Shown here in pieces: positions 33,511 through 45,273 of a DNA stretch of 64,000 nucleotides; position 1 is the first letter of the stretch, and each line of letters starts with the position of its first letter. The position numbers and the translations under genes are program-made. The stretch is taken from assembly GCA_016490735.1 (NCBI GenBank), contig JAEMWC010000094.1, forward strand, positions 211,001-275,000. Reading direction: 5' to 3'. Under the pieces are notes generated by a model. That model ran no database searches, was not told where the DNA came from, and saw only the letters and a program-made list of their open reading frames with translations. Source of the stretch: Pachyseris speciosa (lineage: Eukaryota; Cnidaria; Anthozoa; Scleractinia; Pachyseridae).

Positions 33511-34284
33511 TTGAGTTTGATACTGTGGCTTGTCACTTGACCTGGCCAACTGCAAACCCAGGAGGTAACGTTAAGAGAAGCCTGGCCCTGCTAAGTTATC
33601 CACCCCCCCCCCCCCCCCCTAAAAATTGTTTTAACTGTAGAATCTTAACTCTGACCCTGGATTTAAACTATCACCAACCATGACTTTCACTGGATAGTGT
33701 CAAAAAGACCGGTCACGTGACCTCTATGTTTCTTTGTTAACAAAAGTTAAATTTCCTTCATCGAGAAGTTTTAGTGCAACGGGAAGATTACTTTTGTCCA
33801 AACTTTTTAACGACAATAAAATATCTAACTCATTTTCCATACTTCGCCTACTTTCAGCGGTAAGTTCTCTTTCCTTCCTTTCCCGACAACGTGTCCTTTG
33901 AGTTTGATACTGTGGCTTGTCACGTGACCTGGCCAACTGCAAACCCAGGAGGTAACGTTAAGTGAAGCCTGGCCCTGCTAAGTTATCCACCCCCCCCCCC
34001 CCCTCCCCCCTAGAAATTGTTTTAACTGTATAATCTTAACTCTGACCCTGGATTTAAACTATCACCAACCATGACTTTCACTGGATAGTGTCAAAAAGAC
34101 CGGTCACGTGACCTCTATGTTTCTTTGTTAACAAAAGTTAAATTTCCTTCATCGAGAAGTTTTAGTGCAACGGGAAGAGTTACTTTTGTCCAAACTTTTT
34201 AACGACAATAAAATATCTAACTCATTTTCCATACTTCGCCTACTTTCAGCGGTAAGTTTTCTCTTTCCTTCCTTTCCCGACAAC
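33511..34284. repeat. 387-bp tandem duplication with C-runs
   Basis: TTGAGTTTGATACTGTGGCT starts copy 1 at 33511, and the same sequence, lacking only small changes, starts copy 2 at 33898. Each holds a run of about 14-19 C residues, a TCACGTGACC site and a minus-strand coding piece. Differences include GAAGATTAC versus GAAGAGTTAC, a 1-nt change that shifts the coding frame. Confidence 0.85.
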
Positions 34285-34850
34285 GTGTCCTTTCTAAGTT
34301 TAATCATGTTGCACAGAGCAGCACCTGACATCCTGTACAGACTAACATCGTCCTCCGGGGATACTTCGTTGCTCGTGTCAGCATCCTCTGATGATCTGTA
34401 CGACTCATTTTGTGCGAAGTCGTACACTAAGGACTGCACCATTCCCGTTACCGCCATGGTAGTGTTCTCGGAAGAAAATTCGCTCGGTTATTCTGCGTAA
34501 ACAGACCTGCACACTTCGCACTCTAGAAATGAATTCAAACTGTAAACCCAGCGCATGGTAAGGTTGGCCTTTTTGTCAGTCTTGACCTCTTTTGCTATAT
34601 CATTCATAAGCTTTATGTATGTGGAATACTTATGGTCCACAAAATTATGGAGTTCGTGGCTGCGTTATCCAAGTACATACTGGATGAGAGTACGATGCAT
34701 TTCATAATGCTTTATCACCTGCTGCTGGGCCAGTTTTTGTGAAACGAAAGTCCAACATGCAGCTTTTTTTTCGAGCATTTTTTCACTAAGACAGCGATTC
34801 GGAATGGTATTACAAACCATTGTGGGGAAACAAACACTGATTTGTAACAA
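33720..34850 (-). pseudogene. Decayed minus-strand gene fragment, probably transposon-derived
   Basis: From 34850 downward the frame reads MLQISVCFPTMVCNT…, passes a stop near 34665, continues as HELHNFVDHKYSTYIKLMND and a CEVC motif, stops again near 34500, then reads MAVTGMVQSLVYDFAQNES, an acidic Ser-rich stretch and DDVSLYRMSGAALCNMIKLR. The end (ENELDILLSLKSLDKSN) is present twice because of the 387-bp tandem duplication. Only the distal copy keeps the frame on into LPVALKLLDEGNLTF. I recall this LYR.SGAAL and LDEGNLTF style from repetitive cnidarian genes, but cannot name the family. The stops and the partial duplication mark it as dead. Confidence 0.55.
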
Positions 34851-34904
34851 AAATATGGAAGATTATCCTAGAGGGAAAATTACTTGCCGAGTACTGCATC
34901 AACT

Positions 34905-35330
34905 TTAATTTATGAGGTGGAGTTTTCTTTGCTAAGTAGAGAGGCATATGGAGAATTATAATCCTGCAAGATAAATCTAAGAATTCGCTTGTTTAAGGTA
35001 CCTATCTTCTGAGTAAGACGCGCACCACAAAAGTGCCATACAGACGAACAATAGTTAAAATGTGGCAAAATAAAAGCCTTATATAATCTTCAAAGAGTAT
35101 CTTTGGAGATCAGTTTACGAAATCTTAGCATTACATTAAACTCACTATTTATCTTCTTACAAATGGTTAATATATAATTATCAAAACACAGCCTATTGTC
35201 AATATTTATTCCAAATATATCCGAAGAATCTTTTAATTGAAAAGAGGAGGAGTGGCCTGTTTTTTCCAAGACTATAGAATGATGTTTTCTCTCATTTAAG
35301 ATTCCTTTGGTCCCCACACGAATCTAACAA
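34905..35330 (-). mobile_element. LINE fragment, C-terminal end of reverse transcriptase
   Basis: On the minus strand the frame gives GTKGILNERKHHSIVLEKTG, IFGINIDNRLCFDNYI, CKKINSEFNVMLRFRKLI, then after a short gap LYKAFILPHFNYCSSVWHF and LNKRILRFILQDYNSPYASL. This order of motifs is that of the thumb and C-terminus of jockey/CR1/L2-type elements. Only the 3' end is present, as expected for 5'-truncated copies. Confidence 0.8.
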
Positions 35331-35764
35331 TAAACAACGCTCGCGAAAAGTGGACCAAAAAATATATTAAGAACACTAAGAAGCACCATTATCGGTGTTA
35401 AATTTTTAATAAGGCCATTTTCGACATAAAAAGCTCACTCGCTGAGTTTCCATCAATCAGTTTTGCCAAACTGTTTTCGCAAGATTATTTTTGGTTTGAG
35501 AAACGGGCCAATCACAAAGATGGAACAAAGCTTAATTAAAAGCTACATAGACAAAGCAAAAAAAGCAAAACCCTTATAGTGAATAATGCATTCAATACAA
35601 AAGGTGCAAGAACGCACCTAAGTATGAAATGATGACGATATTTGGGGTCGTCTTTTTACTCCCTGTTCCGGCTAGGCTTAGTGAAAACAATAATTTTTAA
35701 CCACTTTTCGATAGACGGCAGAAGGCGACTTGGCATCCCAGGAAACAATTTTCTGTCTAACAAC

Positions 35765-35801
35765 ATGGATGTCGCCGTTAACAATACAGGCAATCCTACA
35801 G
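35765..35801 (+). CDS. Candidate short first exon (D1)
   Basis: ATG at 35765 begins MDVAVNNTGNPT and meets a donor (|gtaaca) in phase 1. The D3 counterpart starts with the same MDVAVNNTG and ends in the same phase after 27 extra nt. That pattern is compatible with a coding first exon, but no partner exon was identified. Confidence 0.25.
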
Positions 35802-36195
35802 GTAACAATATTTCAAGAACATCAAAATTCTCTGGCGAATCAACTCTTCAAAGGGCAGTGTCGCATAAGATTTAATTCCGAAGTGACAGCTTGGAACTTT
35901 TGCGTTCTCGATTTAAAATACAGCGCTCACTTTGTAGCCGTGAACTTTTCCCTGTAATCACTCACTTTTTGAAGTCAGATAATCAATTTCAAAATTCGAA
36001 TGCACCGACAGACCTGAGAGAGCGCTCTGGTGGATTGAGCAGTAAAAATAACAAATTGCACCGCGTATCAAAACAAATTTTACATCAGCTAAATTTAGAA
36101 TTGCTGTCAGTTGTTTTAAAATTTGATTATAACTCCGATGATTGGCAGCGTACTGAATTAGTTTGCAAGAACGGGCCAATCCCAGATACGTAGCA

Positions 36196-36282
36196 GAGAT
36201 AAATAATTGGCTAGACTTGAGTTGGTCGCAGATCAACACGTGTTTCGAAGCTGTAAAAGCGACAAAGTGCGAGGAATTGCCG
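36196..36282 (+). other. Putative non-coding 5' exon (D1)
   Basis: The sequence before a consensus donor (GAATTGCCG|gtgagtaa) is nearly identical in D1 and D3 and carries no useful ORF. It is a good candidate leader exon for a downstream gene such as gene 3. The 5' edge is arbitrary. Confidence 0.35.
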
Positions 36283-37079
36283 GTGAGTAAAATTTATCTT
36301 AAAACCATCCATTCGTAATATGTTTATATTTCCACACGATCACGTGCAAAGCACATTCACTTGGTCGCCACTTAAAAAAGTCAAGAAAAGTTCTCGGATA
36401 GGAACCGCTTACTTAGATTTCGATACGGTTCCCAGTTAAATAACGTCCAGCAAGACCCTTAGCAAAGCAGACAAAAGCATAGCGTTTCTAACACGGCTTA
36501 CTTCTAGGTCGAATGCCGCCTCAAAGCACAGAAAATCAAGAAATCGCTTAACATTTTCAAAGCCCACGATCGCAAAAAACAAAAGCATAAAGATTCGACG
36601 ATTGGATTTTGATCTGTTCCAAAAATTTGACTTTCAAATATTTACAGTGATTTCAACATATTTTTAGTTGCGTGTTTTATTTCTCTTTAAGCAAAGCCCA
36701 CCCGCTCAACCCGCAGTTATACGCAAAAATCGTTCTGTGGTCTAACTTTGCCTAGTGTTTGGTCGAACAATGTTTGCCCATTTAACCACCGAAAGGTAAA
36801 CACGACGAACATGTCTGACCGTTAACCTCAACAAATTTTAATCGGTAAACAGGTAGCGTTGCCATAATATTGATCTCTACTTTGAGGCCAAAAATCATTT
36901 AGAAATTTAATCAGTTAGTTCACAGCAGTCACAAGGTGGGATTCATTCGAATTATAATTCTAGTTCTCGACCAAAACACGTTTCCACCTAAGTTTGTGTG
37001 GACGAACATTTGGCGTAGTTCATGGCTTTGTTTCATTTCTAAACGTATCGGTGAAATATAAAATTACATCGACACTACA

Positions 37080-37526
37080 CAGGGGCACCCAACGACAAGT
37101 TTCGGTAGATATCTGTTCGGTGGAGGGTAATTCGCCTTGGGTTTTCTGCGTCGATTAAAGAGTGCACTCGGATTTTCTGAACTAAAACGTGGCCTAAAAG
37201 ATTCGCAATTGGGAAATCATAGCCCCTGAGGTTTTCGGAAAGGACGTAATTGCTGTTTTTGACAGTCAAAAACGTCAGCTAGCAGTTTCGGAAAGAAAAT
37301 AGTTCCCTAGAAAGTTCGTGGAAAGCTCATTTCGGCTTGCATTTTCTCAAAGAAAGATTTTGTTCCCTAACATTTTCGGACAATTAAAATTTCGGCTAGG
37401 GAATCCGAACAGATTAACTTCTTCTAGCTTATGAAAACATCACTTTAAAGAGACTTCAAACACCTTAAGGTACTTAAAAATGCCTTTCTACAGCTTTTGG
37501 ATTATTTGGCTCGTTGGGTGCCCCTG
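37080..37526. mobile_element. TIR element, hAT-like, in D1 only
   Basis: CAGGGGCACCCAACGA and TCGTTGGGTGCCCCTG are perfect 16-bp inverted ends. Flanks CACTACAC and GACTACAC, counted with the ends moved one base inward, match 7 of 8. No ORF. D3 lacks it, so it arrived after D1 and D3 separated or was lost. Confidence 0.7.
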
Positions 37527-38465
37527 ACTACACCAAGACTCGGTTCGAAATCAGAGTGACGCCCGGATCTCTTCCTTAAGCTGTGTAACATTGAAGATAG
37601 TGTATCGTTAAATATAAAGATGAGAGAGATTACTTCAACTGTAACAATTATATTTTGGATAAACAGTACACTAAAGGGCGAAACGAAAGGCGTGTTTTCA
37701 AGTGTAATGTCAGTTCATTGAGGTCACAGATAAAAAGTGGAATGGTTTAAGCAGCTTTCGTTTCGTTTATTTTCATGAAGAGGTATTCAAAGTGATACCC
37801 GAGTAATTCTACAGAAAACAGTCTTTTTGTCATTGTAACACATTAATTACCTGCTGATTTGATTGTGGCAATGTCGGACATAATGCTAACGTCTTGACTT
37901 CTAAGAATATTTGAGATAAAAAAGATGCCTCTATTCAAAAGGCCAAATAAACCCATATTAATCAACAGGCGTTGTTGAACTCTCAGTAGAGTGTGTGTTT
38001 GCCAACAAAGATTCGACCACTTTGTCATTCTTAAAAATATGAACTAAACCTGTTAGTTCGTGGGCGCCACAAAAACAGCTTTTAAAAACAAGCAGTCTAT
38101 CAGAGCTTTAATTATTTATTGTACATCGCAGCTGGTTAGCTTCTCCCAGTCAAAACATTTATGTAATTTGCATAAGCTTGCGCGTTTGAACAAAAAGCTG
38201 GCGGCGCGTGGGTGGGCGGGCTGACATCGGCGTTTATGCCCAAAAACATACGAAACTGTTACTCAAGGAAGAAAGTGTTTCATAACGTAAACGCGCTAAA
38301 TTCGGCATACCCTTCTGGATAAAAAAATGCGTACTTCGAACTGATAACTGCACTCAATAGACCTTTTCACGTTTATTTTCATTTTGACCAGGTAGCGAAA
38401 ATCTATCATGCAACACTACTAAAGAGAGCACCTGAAAATTAGTAAGATAGCCTAGTTTGAGATTC

Positions 38466-38600
38466 ACATCTTGCAAAGTAGCGAAAATATGGTTCTACAA
38501 AGTCGGAAGATTCTACAGTCACGTTTGTATGCTGTTTGTGCCCCCCAGCATACAAACGTCTTTAAATTTCCCGACTTTGCGAAGCTATAACTTTGCGATT
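38466..38600. repeat. Foldback with CAGCATACAAACG stem (D1)
   Basis: CGTTTGTATGCTG and CAGCATACAAACG flank TTTGTGCCCCC. Outer arms (AAAGTCGGAAGAT, CCCGACTTT, then GCAAAGTAGCGAA, GCGATT) extend the pairing imperfectly. The D3 copy is at 44566-44694. Confidence 0.65.
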
Positions 38601-39129
38601 TTAAAAGGTAAGACTCCCAGACTTGGCTGTGTTACTAATTTTAAGGTGCTCTTTCCAGCAATGTCGACAGATTTTCGTTACCTGGCCAATATCAAAAGTT
38701 GAAAAAAAACCGTGGAAAGGTCTGTTGTTTGCAGGTTTTTATTGTTTTTTATCGCCTTTATACATAGCAAACCGAATCGAAATTGGCTAATTATTATGTG
38801 CTTTGACAAAAAAAAAAAAAAAACCAAACAAACAAAACAAAACAAAACAAAAAAGCTCTTATATTACCGACCCTTAAGCGAACTTTTTTTTTTCAATTTA
38901 ATGAAGCCGACATCGGACAGGAGTAAGCCGGTAAATGAGATAAAAGAAAATGTCCTTCACTTTCCACTTCAAGATCCTTTCGAACGAGAGAAAAACAACA
39001 TAGTTGACTGCTATACTTGCCGACCCTAAAACCTTTGTGATTTTACGACGTTTACTTCCGATCATCGTATCCATCTTCCCTACTTTGCGCCGATTAAAAC
39101 CCCACGACGTTTTACGTGTTGTGAACAAC

Positions 39130-41870
39130 TAGTTATAGGTGAAATTTACATAAAACAATTTGTGATTCTGCGGACTTATTTTCACTAGTGTAAAGTGCAT
39201 TTGAACAAGATTTCCAAATTATTATTTATTATCGCGGGCTTGTCGCATACAACAAAGTAGTGTCATCTAGATCACCCGAATAGAAATCTAATCTAACAAA
39301 ATATTTAAGTAAAAAAGAAAATCGAGATCAGTGTAACTACCTTATTGCTTCCGAGTTCACTCGTTAATAAAGTTCTGAAAGAAGAAGGAAATCGAATTCT
39401 CTCTTTTGAAATTTGTCTCTATTGTTACGAAAGACTTGAACAACAAAGTTAGAAATAACCAGGGATAAAAGAGATCGGCCACTCCTTAACCGGCCACAAA
39501 GACAATTAAAGAGCCTCATTGATCATGAGGCAACCTCGTTTACAACCCCCAAGGCGTGTTCAGAGATTTGGCCGAAGACTGGACACCGTTTTGTTTACAG
39601 AGTCGTTGCCCACGCGTTCACGTGAATATATTCATTTTGACAACGATAAGAACTGTGAAGACGAAAAAGGGTAGAGATTTTAAGTAAGAATACATAAATA
39701 ATCAAATGAAGAATGATCCTCGCAGTTGTGAACGCAATTTATGCAATTGCGAAAAGAAGCCTGAAAAAAATTCAGGACTTCATCTATGGACATGTATGAT
39801 TTATTTCATATATCATTCACAACACAAAAATAATTACTTTTATCGTTCCAAGCCGCAAGATACAAGTTCTAATAAGTTACAACGGAAGCGCTTCTGGCTA
39901 CAAGTCTATCGAAACAAAATAATGGTCGAACGCTAAATCAAAGCACAGGAAATCAATACATCGCTCAGCTTGTGTTAGGCCTAAATCGTTCTGAAAGCAC
40001 GAAGAAGAAGGGGAAAATAGGAATCGACGATCGCATTTTAAAATGTTGGTAAAATTGAAGTCTCTCACGCGTTCACATTCATTTCAGTGTGTTTTTAATT
40101 GCCCCAAACACCTTCGTTATAGACTCATTCAGAACGATTAAACCGTGAAGCTAAGCCAGTCTCGTTTGGTGCTTCTCGGTTCGAAATCACGTTAAATTGC
40201 TCTCTAAGCAGTGTGAAGACAAAGATAGCGGATCCCTGAATAAGCAAAGATGAGAAAGGGTACCACTGTTAATATTGATATCTTGTATACACAGTGCCAC
40301 TTAATGGCATTGTAAAAACGCGTCAGTTTAAAATACAATTATCAAAAAGTGTCCACACAACAAAGGCCGAAACCAAAGGCACGTTTTCTGGAGGCAGGGA
40401 AACAAAATGTGGCTTGTTTTCGGAAACAACAAAAAGGTAAAATGACGGCCTTCCTTAGGTTTGTTTTGATTATCAAATATTCACGAAAGAGGTTGTAACA
40501 GGTGCCTTGATCGAAGTAATAAATACCTGATCGAAACATAAACCCGCTTCTGTCTTAGTGCCTTTCTGCACTAGGATAACGACATTTGTCTCTTCCAAAA
40601 ATCATGACAAAATGTGCCTTTACAATATTTTTATTTTGGCAAACGCGTTTTCACCAACAATGATATTTTTTACGGTTTTCCGCTTTATTATTACCGAGAA
40701 AAAAAATTTAATTTGCATTTACCAAAACGATGGCGACCCATTAAGTACCCGCTAATTTGACATTTGGTGAAATGAAGAGTGCTACTTCGCTTTCATTAAC
40801 AAACAGCGGTAATCTTGGTTGTTTCTTTTAGTAATCGAATCCGCTACAGCAAACTGACTTTCTCCCTTCATTAGGAAACCTCGCTCACGCTGAAGTATTA
40901 TTTTGTTTAATTCGCTTTTGTTCGTAAAAATTGCCCAAAGTGAACATTTCCGTAGGCAAAGGAAGCCAACGTGTGAAATTTAATAGGAACTAATAATTAA
41001 CCAGACACGCGTACAACTACCGAAGGCGAAGAGGCTATTTTCACTTCGGGGATTTCTCACAAATATTCAAGGTGAAAAGACCGTAGGCTCCTGGAAGCAA
41101 CATTTTTTTTTTTCGAAATTTAGTTTAATGCAAGCTTAAATCTTAAACGCGACAGCTTGTTATCCCGCTTTTGTAATTTGCATAGTTTTTGCGAATATAA
41201 TGAAACGAAAGCCGACACTTGACAGGAGAAATAATAAGCATGTCCTTCCTTAAAGCTTCACAAAACGCGTCAAATCCTACAGTGAGCGCAAGAGCGTTGA
41301 ATTATAACGTCGCAGGCCAAAATATGAGCAGCAAAAGAGTTGAAAATAACAAAAGGTATTGAGACTATTGAGATTTAAAAATACTTTGTACTGATAAGCA
41401 AAATGCCAACGACAAATATACAGACAACAACTCAGTTTTCGCAAATCAAAGCTTTTTCGTTACTTGTGTTGAATTTAGCAATTGTAATCTGTAGCATCTT
41501 CGAACAAAACGCTACATTTACAAACACCTCATAATAAATAATGCATTCAATCCAGCAAGAGGATGGCGACGTTTGTGATGAAATTTAACACTCCTTTGTT
41601 CCCCATGCGAATCTAACATTAAAAAACTATTAATAATTGATGAAGAAAATACAAAAGAAATTAATTTTTAACGAATGTCTTTATATCTGATAAAGACAGA
41701 GTTAAATTTTACATCCGATTTTCTTGGCCAAAATAACCCAAAATCTAAATTTTAGTGTAAGAATGGATAGCTGTAAAGTTAAGGTTTTTAAGCCGTTCAA
41801 TAAATTCGCAATTCGTGTTTTATCAAGCCCTAAAACACTCGGCTGCGCCTCGTGTTTTAAACGTGATAAA
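39130..41870. other. Intergenic; diverged third copy of the D block
   Basis: Short blocks match D1 and D3 in the same order: a GGTCGAA…CAAAGCACAG…AAATCAA…ATCGCT stretch near 39921, CGACGATCGCATTTTA near 40025, CTCGGTTCGAAATCA near 40176, and ATAATGCATTCAATCC near 41534. Similarity is much lower than between D1 and D3. A remnant of the tRNA-bearing TIR element lies near 39694-39780. No gene seen. Confidence 0.45.
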
Positions 41871-42331
41871 ACGCTCGCGAAAAGTGGACCAAAAATTGAA
41901 TTAAGAACTCAACGAGGCACCATTATTGGTGTTAAATTTTTAATAAGGCCATTTTCGACATAAAAAGCTCAGTCGCTGAGTTTCCAAACTGTTTTCGCAA
42001 GACTACTGTTTGGTTTGTGAGACTGGCCAATCACAAAGATGGAGCAAAGCTTAATTAAAAGCTACATAGACGAAGCAAAAAAAGCAAAACCCTTATAGTG
42101 AATAATGCATTCAATACAGTAGGTGCAAGGACGCACCTAAGTGTGAAATGATGACGGTGGGGTCAATGTATACCAGTCGCGAGGCCCCTGCGTGCACGTA
42201 ACTATGAAGACACTCGTCTGTTTACTCCCTGTTCCGGCTAAGCTCAGTGAAAACAAGTTTTTTTTAACCACATTTCGATAGACGGCAGAAGATGACTTGG
42301 CCTCCAAGAAAACAATTTTCTGTCTAACAAC

Positions 42332-42395
42332 ATGGATGTCGCCGTGAACAATACAGGGCACGAGGGGGAATGCTACGAAAAGCGCTTCAGTTCAG
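42332..42395 (+). CDS. Candidate short first exon (D3)
   Basis: Starts MDVAVNNTGHEGECYEKRFS and meets |gtaaca in phase 1, matching the D1 counterpart except for a 27-nt in-frame difference. No downstream phase-1 exon was found. Confidence 0.25.
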
Positions 42396-42796
42396 GTAAC
42401 AATATTCAAGAACATCAAAATTCTCTGGTGAATCAACTCTTCAAAGGGCAGTGTCGCATAAGATAATTCCTTAGTGACAGCTTGGAACTTTTGCGTTCTC
42501 GATTTCAAATATACAGCACTCACTTTGTAGCCGTGAGCTTTCCTCGTAATCACTCACTTTTAGAAGTCAGATAATCAATTTCAAACTTCGAATGCACTGA
42601 CAGACCTGAGAGAGCGCTCTGGTGGATTGAGCAGTAAAAATAACAAATTGCACCGCGTGTGAAAACAAATTTTACATCAGCTAAATTTAGAATTGCTTTC
42701 AGTAGTTTTAAAATTTAATTTCATGGCTTGATCAATAACTCCGATGATTGGCAGCGTACTGAATTAGTTTCCAAGAACGGGCCAATCCCAAATACG

Positions 42797-42885
42797 TAGC
42801 AGAGATAAATTGGCTAGACTTGAGCTGGTCGTAGATCAATACGCGTTTCGAAGCAGTAAAAGCAGCAAAGTGCGAGGAATTGCCG
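42797..42885 (+). other. Putative non-coding 5' exon (D3)
   Basis: Copy of the D1 leader-exon candidate, with the same donor GAATTGCCG|gtgagtaa. It lies 2.4 kb upstream of the first recognised exon of gene 3. The 5' edge is arbitrary. Confidence 0.35.
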
Positions 42886-43734
42886 GTGAGTAAAACGTAT
42901 CTTAAAAACCAGCCATTCGTAATATGTTTATATTTCCACGCGTTCCCGTGAAAAGTACATTCACTTGGTAGCCAGTTAAAACAGTCAAGAAAAATTCCGA
43001 GATAGGAACCGCTTACTTAGATTTCGATACAGTTCCCAGCAGTTTATGACAAGTTTAAATAACGTCCAGCAAGACCCTTAGCAAAGCAGACAAAAGCATA
43101 GCGTTTCTATCACGGCGTACTTCTAGGTCGAATGCCGCCTCGAAGCACAGAAAATGAAGAAATCGCTTAACTTCTGTTAGGGAAAATTGTTTTCAAAGCC
43201 CACGATAGTTGCGTGTGTTGCTGACTTGTCTATACTCAAAGCCCAAGCGCTTTCGCGCTGTTGCGAAGCCGGTCTCAACTCAACGCGAAGAAAGGAAAAT
43301 TTGCCTCATTAACGGACAAATTTTTGATCATTTAGCCAACTCTACCAACAGCGTTCGCGAGAGCGGGAGGGAACAACCAGTTGAAAACACATAACGTCGA
43401 AATTTTAGCAATTATATGCGAAAACCGTTGTGTGGTCTCACTCTCTAGTGTTTAGTGTCGAACATGTTTGTCCATTTAGCGACCGAACAGCAAACACGAC
43501 TGTTGAATTAAAATGTCTGACTGTTAATCTTAACAAATTTTAATCGGTAAACAGGTAACGTTGCCCAAATATTGATCTCTACTTTGAGGCTCAAATCTTT
43601 TTTATTTTTTTAGCTTTTGAAAATTTGCTCAGTTAGTTCACAGCAGCCACAAGGTGGGATCGATTCCAATTATAAAGAGACAAACGAATTAAATAGTTCT
43701 TGACCATTACACGTTGCCACCTAAGTTTTAAGCC

Positions 43735-43930
43735 GGTTACAGACGAGCAAGTTTTCCTTGACAAGTTTTGACTTGACAAACTTTATTTGCTGGTGTGTAA
43801 AGAAAAAGTTGTCAAGTTTTTCCTTGACAAGTGCGCTTGTCAAGGAAAAACTTGACACATTGCGTCTGTAAAATTTGAGCAAATATGAGCAAATAAAAAT
43901 TGTCAATGACACTTGTCAAGGAAAACTTAT
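43735..43930. repeat. Palindromic CTTGACAAG cluster in D3
   Basis: TTTTCCTTGACAAG and CTTGTCAAGGAAAA occur several times in both orientations within 200 bp. The block is absent from D1. It looks like a foldback element with repeated arms. Confidence 0.6.
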
Positions 43931-44067
43931 TAGCATATGAGGTACATCTGTTTGCCACCAAACGGCTTTTAAACAAGAAGTCTATCAGAACTACAATTCT
44001 TGTTTGTACATCGCAGCAGGTTAGTTTCTCGCAGTCAAAACATTTATGTAATTTGCATAAGTTTGAA

Positions 44068-44260
44068 CAGAACAGAACAGAACAGAACAGAACATATTTT
44101 ATTAGCACTCCCCAAGACGGCTTTTCAGTACTAATACTACTAAATAAGTTACATTAAAATTAAAATTCATTAAATAAACGTACCAAGGAATTACAAAAAT
44201 GATATGAAATAAGGTAGAATTATGTGACAATATTGTATTATGAAGATAAAAATTGCGCTT
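44068..44260 (-). repeat. AACAG microsatellite with possible retroelement 3' end
   Basis: Six AACAG units (44068-44096) adjoin ATATTTTATTAGC. On the minus strand this is AATAAAATAT followed by a CTGTT-type tail, the form of some non-LTR element 3' ends. Absent from D1. No coding sequence. Confidence 0.4.
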
Positions 44261-45019
44261 TAAAAAAGCTGAAGGCGCGCGGGTGGCTGATATCGGTGAA
44301 GAGAATGGGAGGGTTCGTGCTCCTTCTGGTTTATTAAGAAAAATGAACTAAACTGTGACTCAAGGAAGAAAGAGTTATAAACGTGCTAAATTTGGCATAC
44401 CCTTCTGGATATAAAATACGTACTTCAAATTGATAACAACACTAAATAGACCTTTCTACGTTTTGTTTTTCAACTTTTCACCAGGCAGCGAAAATCTATC
44501 GAAACTACTAAAAAGAAGACCTAAGAATTTACAGTAAAATGGCCAAGTTTGAGATTCACATCTTGCAAAATTGCGAAAATATGCTTCTACAAAGTCGGGA
44601 AATTTTACAGTCACGTTTTTATGCTGTTTGTGCCCCCCAGCATATAAACGTCTATAAATTTCCCGACTTTGCGAAGCTATAATTTTGCGATTTTAAACTG
44701 GCTATGTTACTAATTTTAAGGTGCTCTTTCCAGCAGATTTTTTTTAATTTAAGCAATATTTTATTTCCGGCTTTTGCTCTAAGCAAAATTAACTGTTTCA
44801 GTGGTAAACTGGAAGTAATAATGCGAAATAATGTGAAGATTCAAGCGCAGCGAGAGGCCTGACAAAGGGCTTGGGTGGCTTGGAAAATAAAGATTATACT
44901 ACAAGATCCAAAACTAATACCTGCAAGATTTATAATTACTCATGTGCTGATCGGTAGCGCAAAACGGCCAATCCCTAAGACGCAGTAGAGACTGACTCCA
45001 GAGTTCTAGACTTGCCACA

Positions 45020-45175
45020 AATCCCGGGAGGTACTCCCTATAATGGCCTATACGGGGAGGCTCTGCCCGGAAGGGTACCTTTTTCACTCTCCAGGTATAT
45101 GAAAGGGTGGGGATTTCACGAGTCGAAGTTACGAAAGGGTAAAGAAATCTGTCATTCAGGTATTTAAAAGGACAC
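45020..45175. repeat. Dispersed repeat with GGGAGGTACTCCCT
   Basis: The block runs from CCCGGGAGGTACTCCCTATA through GGGGAGGCTCTGCC and GGTACCTTTTTCACTC to GGTATTTAAAAGG. I recall it as one of the commonest interspersed sequences in coral genomes. The minus-strand frame across it is the usual spurious ORF. Confidence 0.5.
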
Positions 45176-45273
45176 AGAAAGACGCAGAAATAATTGTCCT
45201 TCAATAATTTATTACTACAATACAGAAAATTTTCTAATGTTAAATGATAATTCTGTTCTCCTTTCCTTCTAAG

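Larger units (their letters stand above)
35337..38660 (+). repeat. Local duplication, copy D1
   Basis: It begins ACGCTCGCGAAAAGTGGACC and follows 41871-44735 (copy D3) in order. The end in both is AAGGTGCTCTTTCCAGCA. It contains a putative 5' exon (donor at 36283), a hAT-like insert only in this copy, and a foldback near 38466-38600. A more diverged relic (about 39560-41600) shares short blocks with both. Confidence 0.85.
41871..44735 (+). repeat. Local duplication, copy D3
   Basis: Direct partner of 35337-38660. Its own insertions are a palindromic TTTTCCTTGACAAG cluster (about 43735-43930) and an AACAG microsatellite with adjoining sequence (44068-44260). Confidence 0.85.
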
